Below, one piece after another: positions 25,408-35,558 of a stretch of 64,000 nt of DNA. The DNA is from Branchiostoma floridae. Lineage: Eukaryota; Chordata; Leptocardii; Amphioxiformes; Branchiostomatidae. A program made the position numbers and the translations under genes. Each line of letters opens with the position of its first letter. Positions within the stretch are counted from its first letter, which is position 1. The stretch spans positions 33,388,946 to 33,452,945 of the forward strand of contig NC_049980.1 in assembly GCF_000003815.2 (NCBI RefSeq). Direction: 5' to 3'. The notes under the pieces were generated by a model. The model had not been told where the DNA came from, did no database searches, and saw nothing but the letters and a program-made list of their open reading frames with translations.

Positions 25408-25850
25408 GCCAGGGTTCGTGCTGAAGTTTTTACCATACGGACACGGAGGGCGTCTCCGCTGGAAGGTGTTCATGAACCGCCGGGTGTAGAAGTGGAACAG
25501 GTCGCCTCCAGACAACCTGGTTAGGGTGGAGGAGTTCAAATCTTAATACATGTTACAAAAGTATTCAGTCGTCTCGCTGAAAGTTCAGGATTTTACCGTA
25601 CGGACACGGAGGGCGTCCCCACTGGAAAGTGTTCATGAACCGCCGGGTGTAGAAGTGGAACAGGTCGCCTCCAGACAACCTCAGTGGTTAGGGTGGAGGA
25701 GTTCAAATCTTAATACATGCTACAAAAGTATTCAGAAGTCTCAGGCGCAGAAAGTTGAAGATTTTACGGCGCGGACACGGAGGGCGTGCCCGCTGGAAGG
25801 TGTTCATGAACCGCCGCGTGTAGAAGTGGAACAACCTGGCGGCGAGGTGG
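25408..25850. repeat. Three tandem copies of about 165 bp with exon-like core
   Basis: The core ACGGACACGGAGGGCGT, then CTGGAA(A/G)GTGTTCATGAACC and GTGTAGAAGTGGAACA, occurs three times. In one frame the first copy reads as a short basic peptide (VLKFLPYGHGG ... FMNRRV) followed by a stop. No donor, acceptor or neighbouring exon convinces me it is expressed. It may be an amplified fossil exon. Confidence 0.7.
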
Positions 25851-26469
25851 TCTGGTGGATATTATTCATTTAGGCCACAGCAAGTAAATTTTATGGATGA
25901 CATCCACGCGCTCATTAATTTTCGCCTGATTTCAGAACAAAACAAGATTTTTTTTTCTTCTTCAGAGATGGTCAACATGACGAGAAAGTACCAAAATGGG
26001 AAAGTATGTTGTGCTGTAGCCTAATGATTCGTAGAGATGAGTCAGGTGACACTAGCCAGGTAGCCATGACTGAAGTTATAGATGTGAAACCAGCTGGATA
26101 GTTGTAAAAGTGGCACCACTATGAAAGTCATGACTGTAGTGGTCATGTTGGTAAGTGATACCAGTCTACTACACTAGCGTCACTTTTGCTACACTAGTTC
26201 ACATCTTGAATACAGGAATGAATGGTTTGTTGTCAGTGCTACCTTGTTTTGTCACTTCAACTCTTGTTTTAACATTTATGGTGTCCATTTTGGAAATCTC
26301 GCCATCTTGTTTTTTTTTACCCATCTTGTTTTTTTTCGCCCTATCTCATTATTTTTGCAGTCTGCAGAGGATGTCATCCATAAAATTTACTTGCTGTGGC
26401 CTTACATATATTTAGTTTGTTTCACCACATTTGTGGAGGGATTGACATTACATGAGACTGTTAACCCGG

Positions 26470-26930
26470 AGACTAGAGTAGACTGTAAGGTTTGATCCAC
26501 TTACATCAGAAAGGACCCCAACTCATCAAGAAGCTCGACCCTTCATTGCTCACGCCAAGGGCTAGCGAGAACCACGGTAGATCCACGAGAAACTCGGACT
26601 TGTTCAAAACAGTAAGATGCAGAACCAACCGTTACAGAAACTCCCTCCTTCCATACTTCGTAAGACTGTTAAACGAGCATAGCTAAACACTAGTAGACTT
26701 GGAATGTTCTAATCACAATGTATGTTTCCGTCTCTTGCCTATATATGATGTGTTTATATAAAGTTTTAAAAGATACATAGTTTTAGTGTGTATGAGTCAG
26801 ATAGTCTTTAACTCGATGTATTAAGGAATTGATGGGGAAAAAACCGTGCAATTCAGCCAATTGGCTGCCAAATGTTTTTACTGAAGTTGTGTTGTGCAAC
26901 AAATAAACCATTCATTCATTCAACTCTTTG
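26470..26930 (+). mobile_element. 3' remnant of a LINE (reverse transcriptase C-terminus)
   Basis: A frame ending at 26686 encodes RTNRYRNSLLPYFVRLLN just before its stop. This resembles the conserved end of many LINE ORF2 proteins, where a TNRY-x-NS-x-x-P-x-x-x-x-LLN pattern precedes the terminus. About 210 bp of 3' UTR follow, ending in AATAAACCATTCATTCATTC. A 5'-truncated dead copy. Confidence 0.7.
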
Positions 26931-26934
26931 ATAA

Positions 26935-27125
26935 GTGTGGTGGGTTCTTTTACATGCGTGGGGTGTGGCTCTCCCCGAACAAGGGACCTCCATTTTTAAA
27001 ACGTCCTATCCGAGGGACGGCCATAGCCGAAGCCTGGTACTCATTTTTCAAGTCGTGTAAAGTGTCTTTCCCAAGGGCACAAGACCGGGGACATTGTAGG
27101 TTTAGAACCCGGGACCTTCAGGCAG
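26935..27125. repeat. Dispersed 'CGAGGGACGGCC' repeat
   Basis: CGAACAAGGGACCTCC, then CCTATCCGAGGGACGGCC and TTTCCCAAGGGCACA match 55195-55360. It lies directly after a LINE tail. Class unknown. Confidence 0.65.
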
Positions 27126-27652
27126 ATAGTAAGTACTGTAAGTTTGTGCCCTCTGGCGGCTTTTGTGGAAGTGGAGACGCCGATTTTGGTTCAACCTTTC
27201 GACGAGAATGGATCGTCATGATTTTGGTACGCAGATAGCCAAAGTGATGACTAACATCATTAAATACAAATCATGTAAATCAACAGCTAATTTGCATGAT
27301 TAATGAGAAGTTTATGAAAGATTGGATCGGTGTTGATTACACAATTAACTATTCATCACAAATTGTACTGGATTAAGTTCGACGTCCAATCAAGACATCG
27401 TCAGCGGCGTGTTTTGTCTGTGTGATCAGACAGTGTTAAACTCAATCAAAAATTCTGTCTGATTGGACTATTGATTACATTGTGTGTAAATGATCAATCC
27501 TATTACGATGTGTTTGTTTTTTCTTCATATGCTAGACAAAGCGGATAGTACAATTACTGTCCGCCATTGTCTTCTGTCCGCGCAAAGACAACATTTGTAA
27601 TCAACGTGCTTCTGCTCTGTGATTATAGACGGTTGGCTAATCCTTCCCGATC

Positions 27653-27658
27653 TATAAA
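27653..27658 (+). promoter_or_regulatory. TATA box upstream of the 27726 gene
   Basis: TATAAA lies 73 bp before the ATG at 27726, a spacing that would put the transcription start about 40 nt ahead of the start codon. A GGTTGGCTAAT (inverted CCAAT-like) lies about 20 bp upstream of it. The start codon has a good context (GCCATGGC). Confidence 0.6.
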
Positions 27659-27725
27659 GATGCGACACACTCCTTGAAAATCCACAGCTTCTTCGACGAA
27701 CACCCTGAGTCACGACTCACAAGCC

Positions 27726-30700
27726 ATGGCGATGTTCAGCAACGAGGATTTCCACCAACAATTCCAAGACTTCTTTAACCGACTTCCTGAGCCGAAGAAC
27801 TTGCGGAGCACTTGGTCCGGTACGGTGCTGTTGGAAGTGCGGCCCGACTTTACTGACAGCGTCATCGCCAAGCTGAAGTTCGAGTTGGAGAAGTCAGGTA
27901 CCCAAGAGTTTTTCTTTTATTATAACTTTTCCGTGTCCGCAACGGCACTTTATTCTATATAGTTTATTGCGAATTCTTGCAGTGTACATACAGTGCAAGC
28001 AAGAGTCCACATACTAGTAACTCTAAAAGCTGACTCTAGATTCTGGTTTGTTGGGTTCGACTACAAAGAACAAAAGAATTGTCGTACACATCGCCTTTTA
28101 GCAGTTTTCTTGGATTGTCTTTCTATCTTAACCAAGACACGTAGATGGAATACTTGGCGAGCAAGGTAAAGCAAAATTTGTTCTTCCCCAGGAGTTTCTT
28201 AATCTAGTACATTCTAGAAACATCTGTATATAGTTTTCAAGTTAATTGCAAATTTCACATAATGTGCAAATTTCACATAGGTGCCCAGGACTTCACTTTC
28301 CCGGGCTACACCATTCCGATGTGCGGTACGGACTACACACCGCTGGAGCTGAACAACCGCGAGGATCTCCGGAACGTCACCCTGCTGCTGAAGACGCACT
28401 TCCCGGACTTCAAGACCCTCGTCATGGCTCCAGGCAGTTCATTCTCGTACTCGAACGACCAAGCGACCAACTGACCAAACGACCACCAACCGAACGACCA
28501 ACCAAACCCCAGCCCTTTTCAGGGCTACCCAAATATCTCAGAAAGACCTGTAACGTTATCATTTTCACTCTCTCTCTATATATATATATATAGTTATATA
28601 TAACTTTATGTATACATCCAACCGAACGACCAACCGAGCGAACAACCGAACCCCAGCCCCTTTCAGGGCTACCCGAATATCACAGAAAGAATTTTCACTC
28701 TCTCCGTCTCTCTCCATATAACGTTATACATACAGCCAACTGAACGACCAACCAAACCCCAGCCCTTTTCAGGGCTACCCGAATATCACAGAAAGAACTG
28801 TATCATTTTCACACTCTCTATATACATTGTATACTAGTATAACGTTATACATACAGCCAACAGAACGACCACCAGCCAACCGAACGACCAACCAAATCCC
28901 AGCCCTTTTCAGGGCGACCCAAATATCACAGAAAGAACTGTATCATTTTCACTTTCTTCATAGACATTACATTATACATATATCCAACCGAACCACCAAC
29001 CAAACCCCAGCCCTTTTCAGGGCTAGCCAAATATCACAGGAAGAATATTTTCTGTTATGTGTCTCTGTCTGTGTAGATGATTACTCAAGAACGGCTGGAT
29101 GGATTGGTTTCATACTTGTTGTGTTGGTGGGGTGTGATGAAAGCTCGAATCGATGAGATTTTGGGAGCAGTATCTGTCATTATAATCGATGTAATAATAT
29201 CAGAAATCACCCCTATATTTGAGATATATTGGTACAGACATCGTGCTTTATGTGTTTGTTAATGGGCTTAGCTCCAAGCAGATGGTGAGGTGACAGCTGT
29301 TTGGGGAACCCCGAGTTTTTTAATATAATGATAATTAGTTTTATTTTTGTCTGCTTAGGATATCATGGAGATGTGAAGCGTAAGTATAATTGTAAGAAGT
29401 TGAGGTACATTTAACGATAATGCTTACCAGGTATGGATGTCTCACATACTGTACTGCTGATTTGAGTGACATGGTGATTAAAATGCCATTAGGTCCTCTC
29501 ATCTGGGTTGGGTGTCAGAAGTTTTATGGGCGATACAGATGTTCTGATTTTGTTACGATAAGGGACAGTTGTTAGTTGTCTCTTTCGTAGCCAATGGTAC
29601 TTGTTTTTTTAGCAGACGGGGTTGGCGCCAAGTATTCATCTTACAGTTGGTGTAGGGCTGTCAGAGGAAAGTGTGCATCTCGTTTTTGTACCGTGTGAAC
29701 AGCTGATGTTATGACATATTGGTGGAAAATCAAATCACCATCTGACTAAAGTTGGCCACATCCCTTCTTCTTTCTGAGTTTCCCAACTTCCTCCCACCAC
29801 ACAGCTCTGAGGCATATGGTCGAACCTCAATAATGCTGACAACCTTAGACATTTTAAATGCCAAACATCAAGCTTAAGGAACACCATGCTACCATATGCC
29901 GTGTCGACCTCTTAAACGCACATTACACAATTAAGTGTCACATTTTGATAATTACTAATCAGATGGACATCCTCTGTGTCATTAAATAAATACACCACTA
30001 CTTTCCCATAACATTTATATTATATAACCATTACTCTCAAATACAACCGACTATAAACATACATACCATCCACAAAAAAGCAATAAATATTTCATGGAGG
30101 TATGAGGTCCCCGAACTCTAGTTTTCACTCTCTTTACATACATCCATCCATCCAAACGACCAACCGAACGACCAACCGAATCCCAGCCCTTTTCAGAAAG
30201 AACTGTATCATTTTCACTCTCTCTCCAGTACCTCCTCTGATCTCTCTCTCTTTCTTTCTCTCTCTCTCTCTCTCTCTCTATGTATAGGGTTATATCTACA
30301 TCGAAAAAGGATAAAACCGGTGTGCTAGGCATTTTACACTTATTTCCTTGCTCCTAAGAATACAGACACCATAAACGTCGTACAAGATTTGAATTGACAA
30401 AATGTGGCATCACAACTNNNNNNNNNNNNNNNNNNNNNNNNNNNNNNNNNNNNNNNNNNNNNNNNNNNNNNNNNNNNNNNNNNNNNNNNNNNNNNNNNNN
30501 NNNNNNNNNNNNNNNNNCAACAAACAAACAAACAAACAAACCTGTTGAGCCTCCTGCGGACACACCTAGCCTTCAGCACGGCGGGACCCAGCTTGGTACC
30601 GGCGGCTTGTGACGACGCGAAACAAACAAACAAACTGTGTGACGACGCGAAACAAACAAACAAACAAACAAACCTGTTGATTCTCCGGCGGACACACCTG

Positions 30701-33700
30701 GCCTTCAGCACGGCAGGACCCAGCTTGGTGCCGGAGGCTTGTGACACCGCGTAACAAACAAACAAACAAACAAACAAACAAACAAACCTGTTGATCCTCC
30801 TGCGGACACACCTGGCCCTCAGCACGGCGGGACTCGGCTTGGTACCGGAGGGCTGTGACGACGCTAAACAAACAAACAAACAAACAAACAAACCTGTTGA
30901 TTCTCCGGCGGACACACCTGGCCTTCAGCACGGCAGGACCCAGCTTGGTGCCGGAGGCTTGTGACACCGCGTAACAAACAAACAAACAAACAAACAAACA
31001 AACAAACAAACCTGTTGATCCTCCTGCGGACACACCTGGCCCTCAGCACGGCGGGACTCAGCTTGGTACCGGAGGGCCGTGACGACGCGAAACAAACAAA
31101 CGAACCTGTTGAGCCTCCTGCGGACACACCTAGCCTTCAGCACGGCGGGACTCGGCTTGGTACCGGAGGTCTGTGACGACGCGCGGCGGACTCGCACGGA
31201 AAACTGGTGGTCACAGGAGCTCACGTCGGTCAAACTTTTGGCGGTCTTGGGTTCGTCTTGGTCTTTCCTTTCTTCTGGATCCGTCGCAGTGACATCGTTT
31301 GCAATGTCGCTGGTGTCCACAACAAGATCAACGTCTCTTGTCTTCAGCGAGGGTGAAGAAGATCGCAGCAGCGAAGACACAATGTCTTCATTATCAATAT
31401 CAAACGGACCTGATTGGGATGTGACGTCATCTGTGGTGTAGGAAAGATCCAGAGTTGACGGCGGCTTTGCTGTTACTTTGAACTTCTTCGAACTGGCGAC
31501 GAACGTCACTGTTTTCTTCTTGGCGCCGTTTGGCTTGACGGGACTCCTTCCAGAAATGTCCACCTTTACTTCGGCCATCCTAGCTGTATAGTTTACTACA
31601 CATTGGCTTGGCAACGAACTTGGACGTGAACGTTAGCAGCCCATGAGGCGCATAGTGTACATGTGGCGTTTCCTTGGAGACGGTTGACATAATCTGTTCG
31701 AGAACACCGATCTGTGACGTGAAGTCCTGATCTCCGTCTAGCGTTATGATAAATTTGACTTTAAAATCTCATAACAAAAGGAGCAGACCAGACGTTTTCT
31801 GTTTATTCGTTTGGGGCTCCAGAGCTCTTAGTTATCACTATAGCTATGGGTCTTTTTTTATATTTCAGCCATTGTTTTCGAACTAACGGTTGAAAGTAAG
31901 GCAAGAATGACTATGATGGTTGGAGGAACTTCGAACTGGTTAGGAACGTCACCGTTTTATTCTTGGTGCCTTCCAGAAATGTCCACCTTTACTCTTGCCA
32001 TCCTATTTACATACTATACTATCCATTCGTTGGACTTGCAGCGCAGTAGACTTGGAAGTTAGCAGGTCAATGTAGTGATACAGAAAGTGTATTGGTAGCG
32101 TTGCTTTGGAGAAGATCATTATGACGTAATCTGTTCGAGAACATCTTTGACGCGAGGTTCTGATCCTGGTCTAGCGTTACAATAAATTTATCCGTATAAT
32201 CCCCCAAATAAGGAGTAAATGACACGTTTTTAGTTTTGGGCTCCAGATGTTTGAGCTATCGCTAAAGGTATGCATGATGAATATCTTATTCTATTTTAGC
32301 CATTGCTGTAGAACAGTTGCAAATATAGGCAATCCGATACCGTCATGGTCGGAGGAACTTCGAACTGACTAGGAACGTCATCGTTTTATTCTTGGCACTG
32401 GTTGGCTTGGTGGGACTCGCCCCAGAAATGTTCACCTTCACTTCGGCCATCCTATTTGCATAGTACAGTTTCCATTCATTACGATTAAACTTGGACGTGA
32501 ACAGTTAGCGGCCAGATAGGCGCTTGGTGTCACGTTACATGTGGCGTTGCCTTGCAGATGAGTCATCATAGCGTTAACGTTAAGTTTTAGTTCCGATTTG
32601 GAATCAAATTTGACCTAATAATCCCCCAAAATAAGGAGGAAATCAGCAGTTTTCTCCTCAGTTAGGGCACAAAACTTTTCAGCTATTGCTATAAAAAAAA
32701 GGTATAATCCACGGAAAGATTGTAATTGGTCATGGTGGCCGTTGCCATGGAAGCGTGCGGATACTGTGTGCTGGTATACAGAGATTAGGCAGCGGGTGTT
32801 ATCTGCAAGTACCAAGTTTGCAAAGAGGAAGTATACAAGGCCAGGCCGGGACTGTTTCCAGTTTCCAGTGGCCGAAACAGAGGCGGTGGCGTGGTTCGGC
32901 TACTCACTTTGAGTTGCTGTTCTTACATACACTGATACAGGTTAGTGAGCTTCTAACTTTGTCGTTACACGACTTTGTTATTAGGTGGATATGTTTATGA
33001 AGGTTAGACATCCAGATAAACTATGCGTTGAGACAATCGCTGCAACTGGATAAAATTGGACGTCTACTTCTTGACGTTTCGAGTGACATCCATCACTCTT
33101 CTTCAGCGTCACTAGGACGAACTGGCAGAAGTCGGAGAACAATTCATACACCTAACTGGGGAAAAACACGGTTGTGCTTGTCAAAGTCAGCAACTCGCAT
33201 GTTTCATGTGCAAATGAAGCAGTTTTCACTAATCTACTTCAACCAGTACCAGCTAAAATGAATCATGTAACAGCAACTTCCCGGAAGTAACTACCGGTCA
33301 ACCTCCCTCCCTCCCTCTCGGGTCTGCATTAGCATGTACCAGGCTCTATATGTCGCTGGAAAAATTATAAATATTAGAAATTGGCCAAATAGGCGGCCAG
33401 AGGAGTAAGCCTCCCCAAAAGTACAGTTAGCGACATAGTTTTGGGCCGGCTAACTCCTCTGTTGTGTTAACTGTCTTTTTGGCCTGAACTTTCTGTAATT
33501 TTTTCTAGCGACCTGAGGCGAAGTGTGTAGGCTTTTTTTCAGTGAGGCATATTGAGCAAGAAAATGATCTACAAATCTTGACTATCACACTTCGAATCTG
33601 ATTCTCACAGGCATAACAACCACCGAGGGAAGAGCCATATTTTACATACCCGGCAAGGAAGCAACACAGGAGCTTTGGTCTGACTGTATCAAGGAAAGTG

Positions 33701-33705
33701 GCAAC
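27726..33705 (+). CDS. Unrecognised gene, at least four candidate exons
   Basis: I do not recognise this protein. Exon 1 (27726-27897, ATG in good context, donor GTACCC, phase 1) joins in frame to exon 2 starting 28281 (acceptor CACATAG), reading through KSGAQDFTFPGY and on to MAPG near 28437. A 21-nt candidate exon at 29360-29380 (acceptor CTGCTTAG, donor GTAAGT) and one at 33611-33705 (acceptor TCTCACAG, donor GTGAGT) keep phase 1, the latter reading GRAIFYIPGKEATQELW. The weak point is the end of exon 2: the only phase-1 exit seen is a GC donor after CTCCAG at 28437. Otherwise the frame runs to a stop at 28474 and the gene has two exons. A minisatellite fills the following intron. No signal peptide or membrane segment seen. 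The gene end was not found. Confidence 0.45.
28455..29055. repeat. Minisatellite of 110-150 bp unit after exon 2
   Basis: Five copies carry CGAACGACCAACCAAACCCC, AGCCCTTTTCAGGGCTACCC, AATATCACAGAAAGAA and a TCACTCTCTCTATATA tract. A related copy occurs at 30120-30290. It begins immediately behind the coding part of the 27726 gene's second exon. Confidence 0.85.
29057..29345. other. Non-coding stretch between minisatellite and micro-exon
   Basis: Contains a segment related to 19740-19900 and 62225-62280 (a CTCAAGAACGGCTGGATGG-type core followed by GATATT or TTTCAT and then a TTGGT-type core). It is a dispersed repeat commonly seen next to CA or GT tracts here. No exon supported. Confidence 0.45.
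30418..30517. other. Assembly gap (100 N)
   Basis: Run of N inside the CAAA-rich minisatellite. The array was probably too repetitive to assemble, so its true length is unknown. Confidence 1.
30518..31190 (-). repeat. Exon-border minisatellite with (GTTT)n
   Basis: Six units of 100-125 bp. Read on the minus strand, each carries an exon-like block (GTCACAG, CCTCCGGTACCAAGC, CCGCCGTGCTGA, GTGTGTCCGC, AACAG) directly followed by GTTTGTTTG repeats, which begin like a splice donor. The unit nearest 31190 is continuous with the open frame starting at 31578. The array therefore looks like serial duplication of that exon's 3' border together with the first bases of its intron. Confidence 0.85.
31106..31578 (-). 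CDS. Unrecognised first exon with RVxF-like PP1-docking motif
   Basis: From the ATG at 31578 an open frame of 157 codons runs to a candidate donor (AACAG/GTTCGT) at 31106. The protein is hydrophilic, rich in Ser, Thr, Asp and Lys, with no signal peptide. Near the N-terminus KKKTVTFVASSKK contains KTVTF, which fits the [K/R]-x-V-x-[F/W] consensus for docking to protein phosphatase 1; this is a short motif and could be chance. The last 25 codons lie in the first unit of the downstream minisatellite. No later exon was found; a 100-N gap begins 600 bp downstream, and the gene may continue past it. Two degenerate copies of the 5' half lie upstream at about 31920 and 32345. An upstream in-frame non-ATG extension is ignored. 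Confidence 0.45.
31483..32650 (-). repeat. Tandem triplication of about 430 bp (promoter plus first exon start)
   Basis: Three segments starting at about 31483, 31923 and 32345 share, in plus orientation, CTTCGAACTGG-type, AACGTCACTGTTTT-type, CCAGAAATGTCCACCTTTAC and CGGCCATCC cores, then GTGGCGTT, TGACGTAATCTGTTCGAGAA and a TCTAGCGTTA core. On the minus strand the first is the start of the 31578 exon. The other two keep an ATG-containing GCCAT context but the frame behind it is eroded, so they are pseudo-copies. Confidence 0.75.
33040..33135. repeat. Dispersed 'ACATCCATCACTCTTCTTCAGCGTCACT' repeat
   Basis: GAGTGACATCCATCACTCTT followed by CTTCAGCGTCACTAG and GAACTGGCAG is almost identical to 43196-43255. 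The nearby GGTTAGACATCCAG (33003) links it to the family behind the 24724 hairpin. Confidence 0.7.
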
Positions 33706-33763
33706 GTGAGTCTTTTGTTTCTTTTTGGCATATATTAAGAAATTCCTGTAAACTTGATATGTA

Positions 33764-33926
33764 TAATCTCCAAGAAGATTCCCGGTGCCATATCAGATAG
33801 TACCAAAGCCGACCAAGGAGCATAGCCGACAAGAGGAGGTTTATGCCCGTTTGACTCCCTTGGCCGGCTATACTCCTTGGCCAGCTTTATGCTATCTTAT
33901 GGCACCGTTGGATCTGCTTGGAGACT
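33764..33926. mobile_element. MITE, CTCCAAGCAGATCC family
   Basis: Ends AATCTCCAAG and CTGCTTGGAGA are inverted copies; inside are CATATCAGATAGTACCAAAG and TATGCTATCTTATGGCACCG. Related copies: 53875-54048, 54995-55175, 57117-57315. No coding content. Confidence 0.8.
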
Positions 33927-34034
33927 ATTTTGTAGATATGTATGTATGCACCGTGAAATTGCGTCCTGTGAACACTTCCTTTTCGTTTTTGCCCATTATT
34001 TCTGTGCACCAGGGCAGCCTGAGAGTACGGCGAC

Positions 34035-35558
34035 ATGGCCACGGCGCTACAGCTCGTGCTGATCTCTGCGCTGATGACCGTTCTGAGGGTTTCCGGAATA
34101 GCTGGAGAATCCTGCAGGTGTTCCTCTTCCCTCTGTAACTGTAACAACAGAAGCCTCACCGTCGTTCCACAGGACCTGCCAACATACATCACCACCTTCA
34201 TGTTAGATGATAATTTAGTCACAACCTTAGGCAAGTCTAACTTCTCACGGTACCGGGAATTGACATCGCTATTTATGCAAAACAATCACATTGCCAATAT
34301 CCACGACCATGCATTTCATCACCTGCCAAGTTTAGGTAAATTGTATCTCGCGGGTAACCGCCTAACACGCCTCAGGTCTGACATGTTCACGGGGCTGGGC
34401 AGTCTGTTCTACCTTTCGTTGCATCATAACGAGATCAGCGACATCGAGGCCGGAACGTTCATTCCAACACCACAGCTGTCGGACTTAGACATGTATGGGA
34501 ACAAATTGACGAGCCTCGGAGCTGGGATGTTTGCGGGGCTGGGGAACTTGAGGAGCCTTTTTTTGCACGAGAATGGGATCAGCGACATTCAGGCTGGAAC
34601 TTTCAATCCAACACCACGGCTGGCACGCTTGTACCTACAGCAGAACAGACTCACAATCCTCCCAGGAGAAGTATTTGCCAATTTATCACGTCTAATAGAC
34701 CTCCGTCTCCATGGCAACAGCATAGACACTTTTCCTACTGACGTTTTATCAACAATTCCATCACTGTACTTCCTCGAGCTTCAGGGTAACAAAATGCTGA
34801 CTCTTCCCTTGACAGCCTTTAACATGCTCTCATCAATGTCCCATGTAAACATTTCAGACAACCCCTGGTCCTGTGACTGTAGGATGGTTCCCTTCAGGTT
34901 AAAGATGGAAGGAACTCGTTCATTTGAGTACCAAATAACTTGTTCCCAACCCGACAGCTTAAACGGAAGCAAGCTTAGAGATATCAGTCCCGAGGACCTG
35001 ATGTCAGATTGTGAGGAACCAACCATACTGAGGTTTGAAAGTGGTGACAATAACACAGTAGTAGAGGGGGAGACACTCCTTTTGGTCTGTGAAGCTTCAG
35101 GAATCCCCACACCAGACATCACAGTCATTCTTCCATCTGGACTGAATGTAACTGTTGAGTCAGGTGGGAGGGTGACTGTGGATGTGGATGGTACAATCAC
35201 CATAACTGATGTTACTGCTGCAGATGCTGGTCTGTACGTCTGTATTGCAGCAAGTCCTGTTGGCTCTACATCTGCCACGCTGTCTGTAGATGTAAAGCAG
35301 AAAGAGCCTCCGACTGTAACGATGGCACCAGCGAGTTCCCCTCCTCAGATTGTGAGCTTTGACAGAAGCAAAGACAACACACTGGTGCACGGAGAGCCTC
35401 TCCATTTGGTCTGTAAAGCTTCGGGGATCATCACAGTGATTTTCCCATCAGGACTGAACGCGACTGTTGAGTCAGGTGGGAGGGTGACTGTGACGGTGAA
35501 CGGTACTGCAGGGCTGGAAATACGGGGTGCATCTGCACTTCTGTGCACACAAAACTGA
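34035..35558 (+). CDS. Secreted LRR-Ig protein with incomplete second Ig domain
   Basis: A single-exon frame of 507 aa starts with a signal peptide (MATALQLVLISALMTVLRV, aa 1-23). Then come a cysteine-rich LRR N-terminal cap (CRCSSSLCNC, about 27-48), nine 24-residue leucine-rich repeats (about 50-265, consensus LxxLxLxxNxLxxLxxxxF), an LRR C-terminal cap (NPWSCDC at about 277), one complete Ig domain (about 328-420, with CEASG and DAGLYVC) and the start of a second Ig domain (from about 435, CKASG). The second Ig matches the first up to GGRVTVTVNGT and then turns into unrelated sequence and a stop, losing its second cysteine. No transmembrane or GPI segment follows, so the product would be soluble. 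LRR-Ig proteins of this kind serve in adhesion or recognition at cell surfaces. An acceptor-like site (CACCAGGG) at 34010 suggests a 5' UTR exon upstream. Possibly a truncated paralogue. Confidence 0.85.
   Translation: MATALQLVLISALMTVLRVSGIAGESCRCSSSLCNCNNRSLTVVPQDLPTYITTFMLDDNLVTTLGKSNFSRYRELTSLFMQNNHIANIHDHAFHHLPSLGKLYLAGNRLTRLRSDMFTGLGSLFYLSLHHNEISDIEAGTFIPTPQLSDLDMYGNKLTSLGAGMFAGLGNLRSLFLHENGISDIQAGTFNPTPRLARLYLQQNRLTILPGEVFANLSRLIDLRLHGNSIDTFPTDVLSTIPSLYFLELQGNKMLTLPLTAFNMLSSMSHVNISDNPWSCDCRMVPFRLKMEGTRSFEYQITCSQPDSLNGSKLRDISPEDLMSDCEEPTILRFESGDNNTVVEGETLLLVCEASGIPTPDITVILPSGLNVTVESGGRVTVDVDGTITITDVTAADAGLYVCIAASPVGSTSATLSVDVKQKEPPTVTMAPASSPPQIVSFDRSKDNTLVHGEPLHLVCKASGIITVIFPSGLNATVESGGRVTVTVNGTAGLEIRGASALLCTQN

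Noticed and set aside
30566-31127. Long minus-strand frames rich in FVCLFVCLF
   Set aside because: They are translations of (GTTT)n within the minisatellite, not a membrane protein.
34013-34138. A fifth exon for the 27726 gene (phase 0 from 33705)
   Set aside because: It would overlap the LRR-Ig start in another frame and gives a low-complexity Arg/Gly tail; coincidence is more likely. The acceptor at 34012 probably serves a 5' UTR exon of the LRR-Ig gene.
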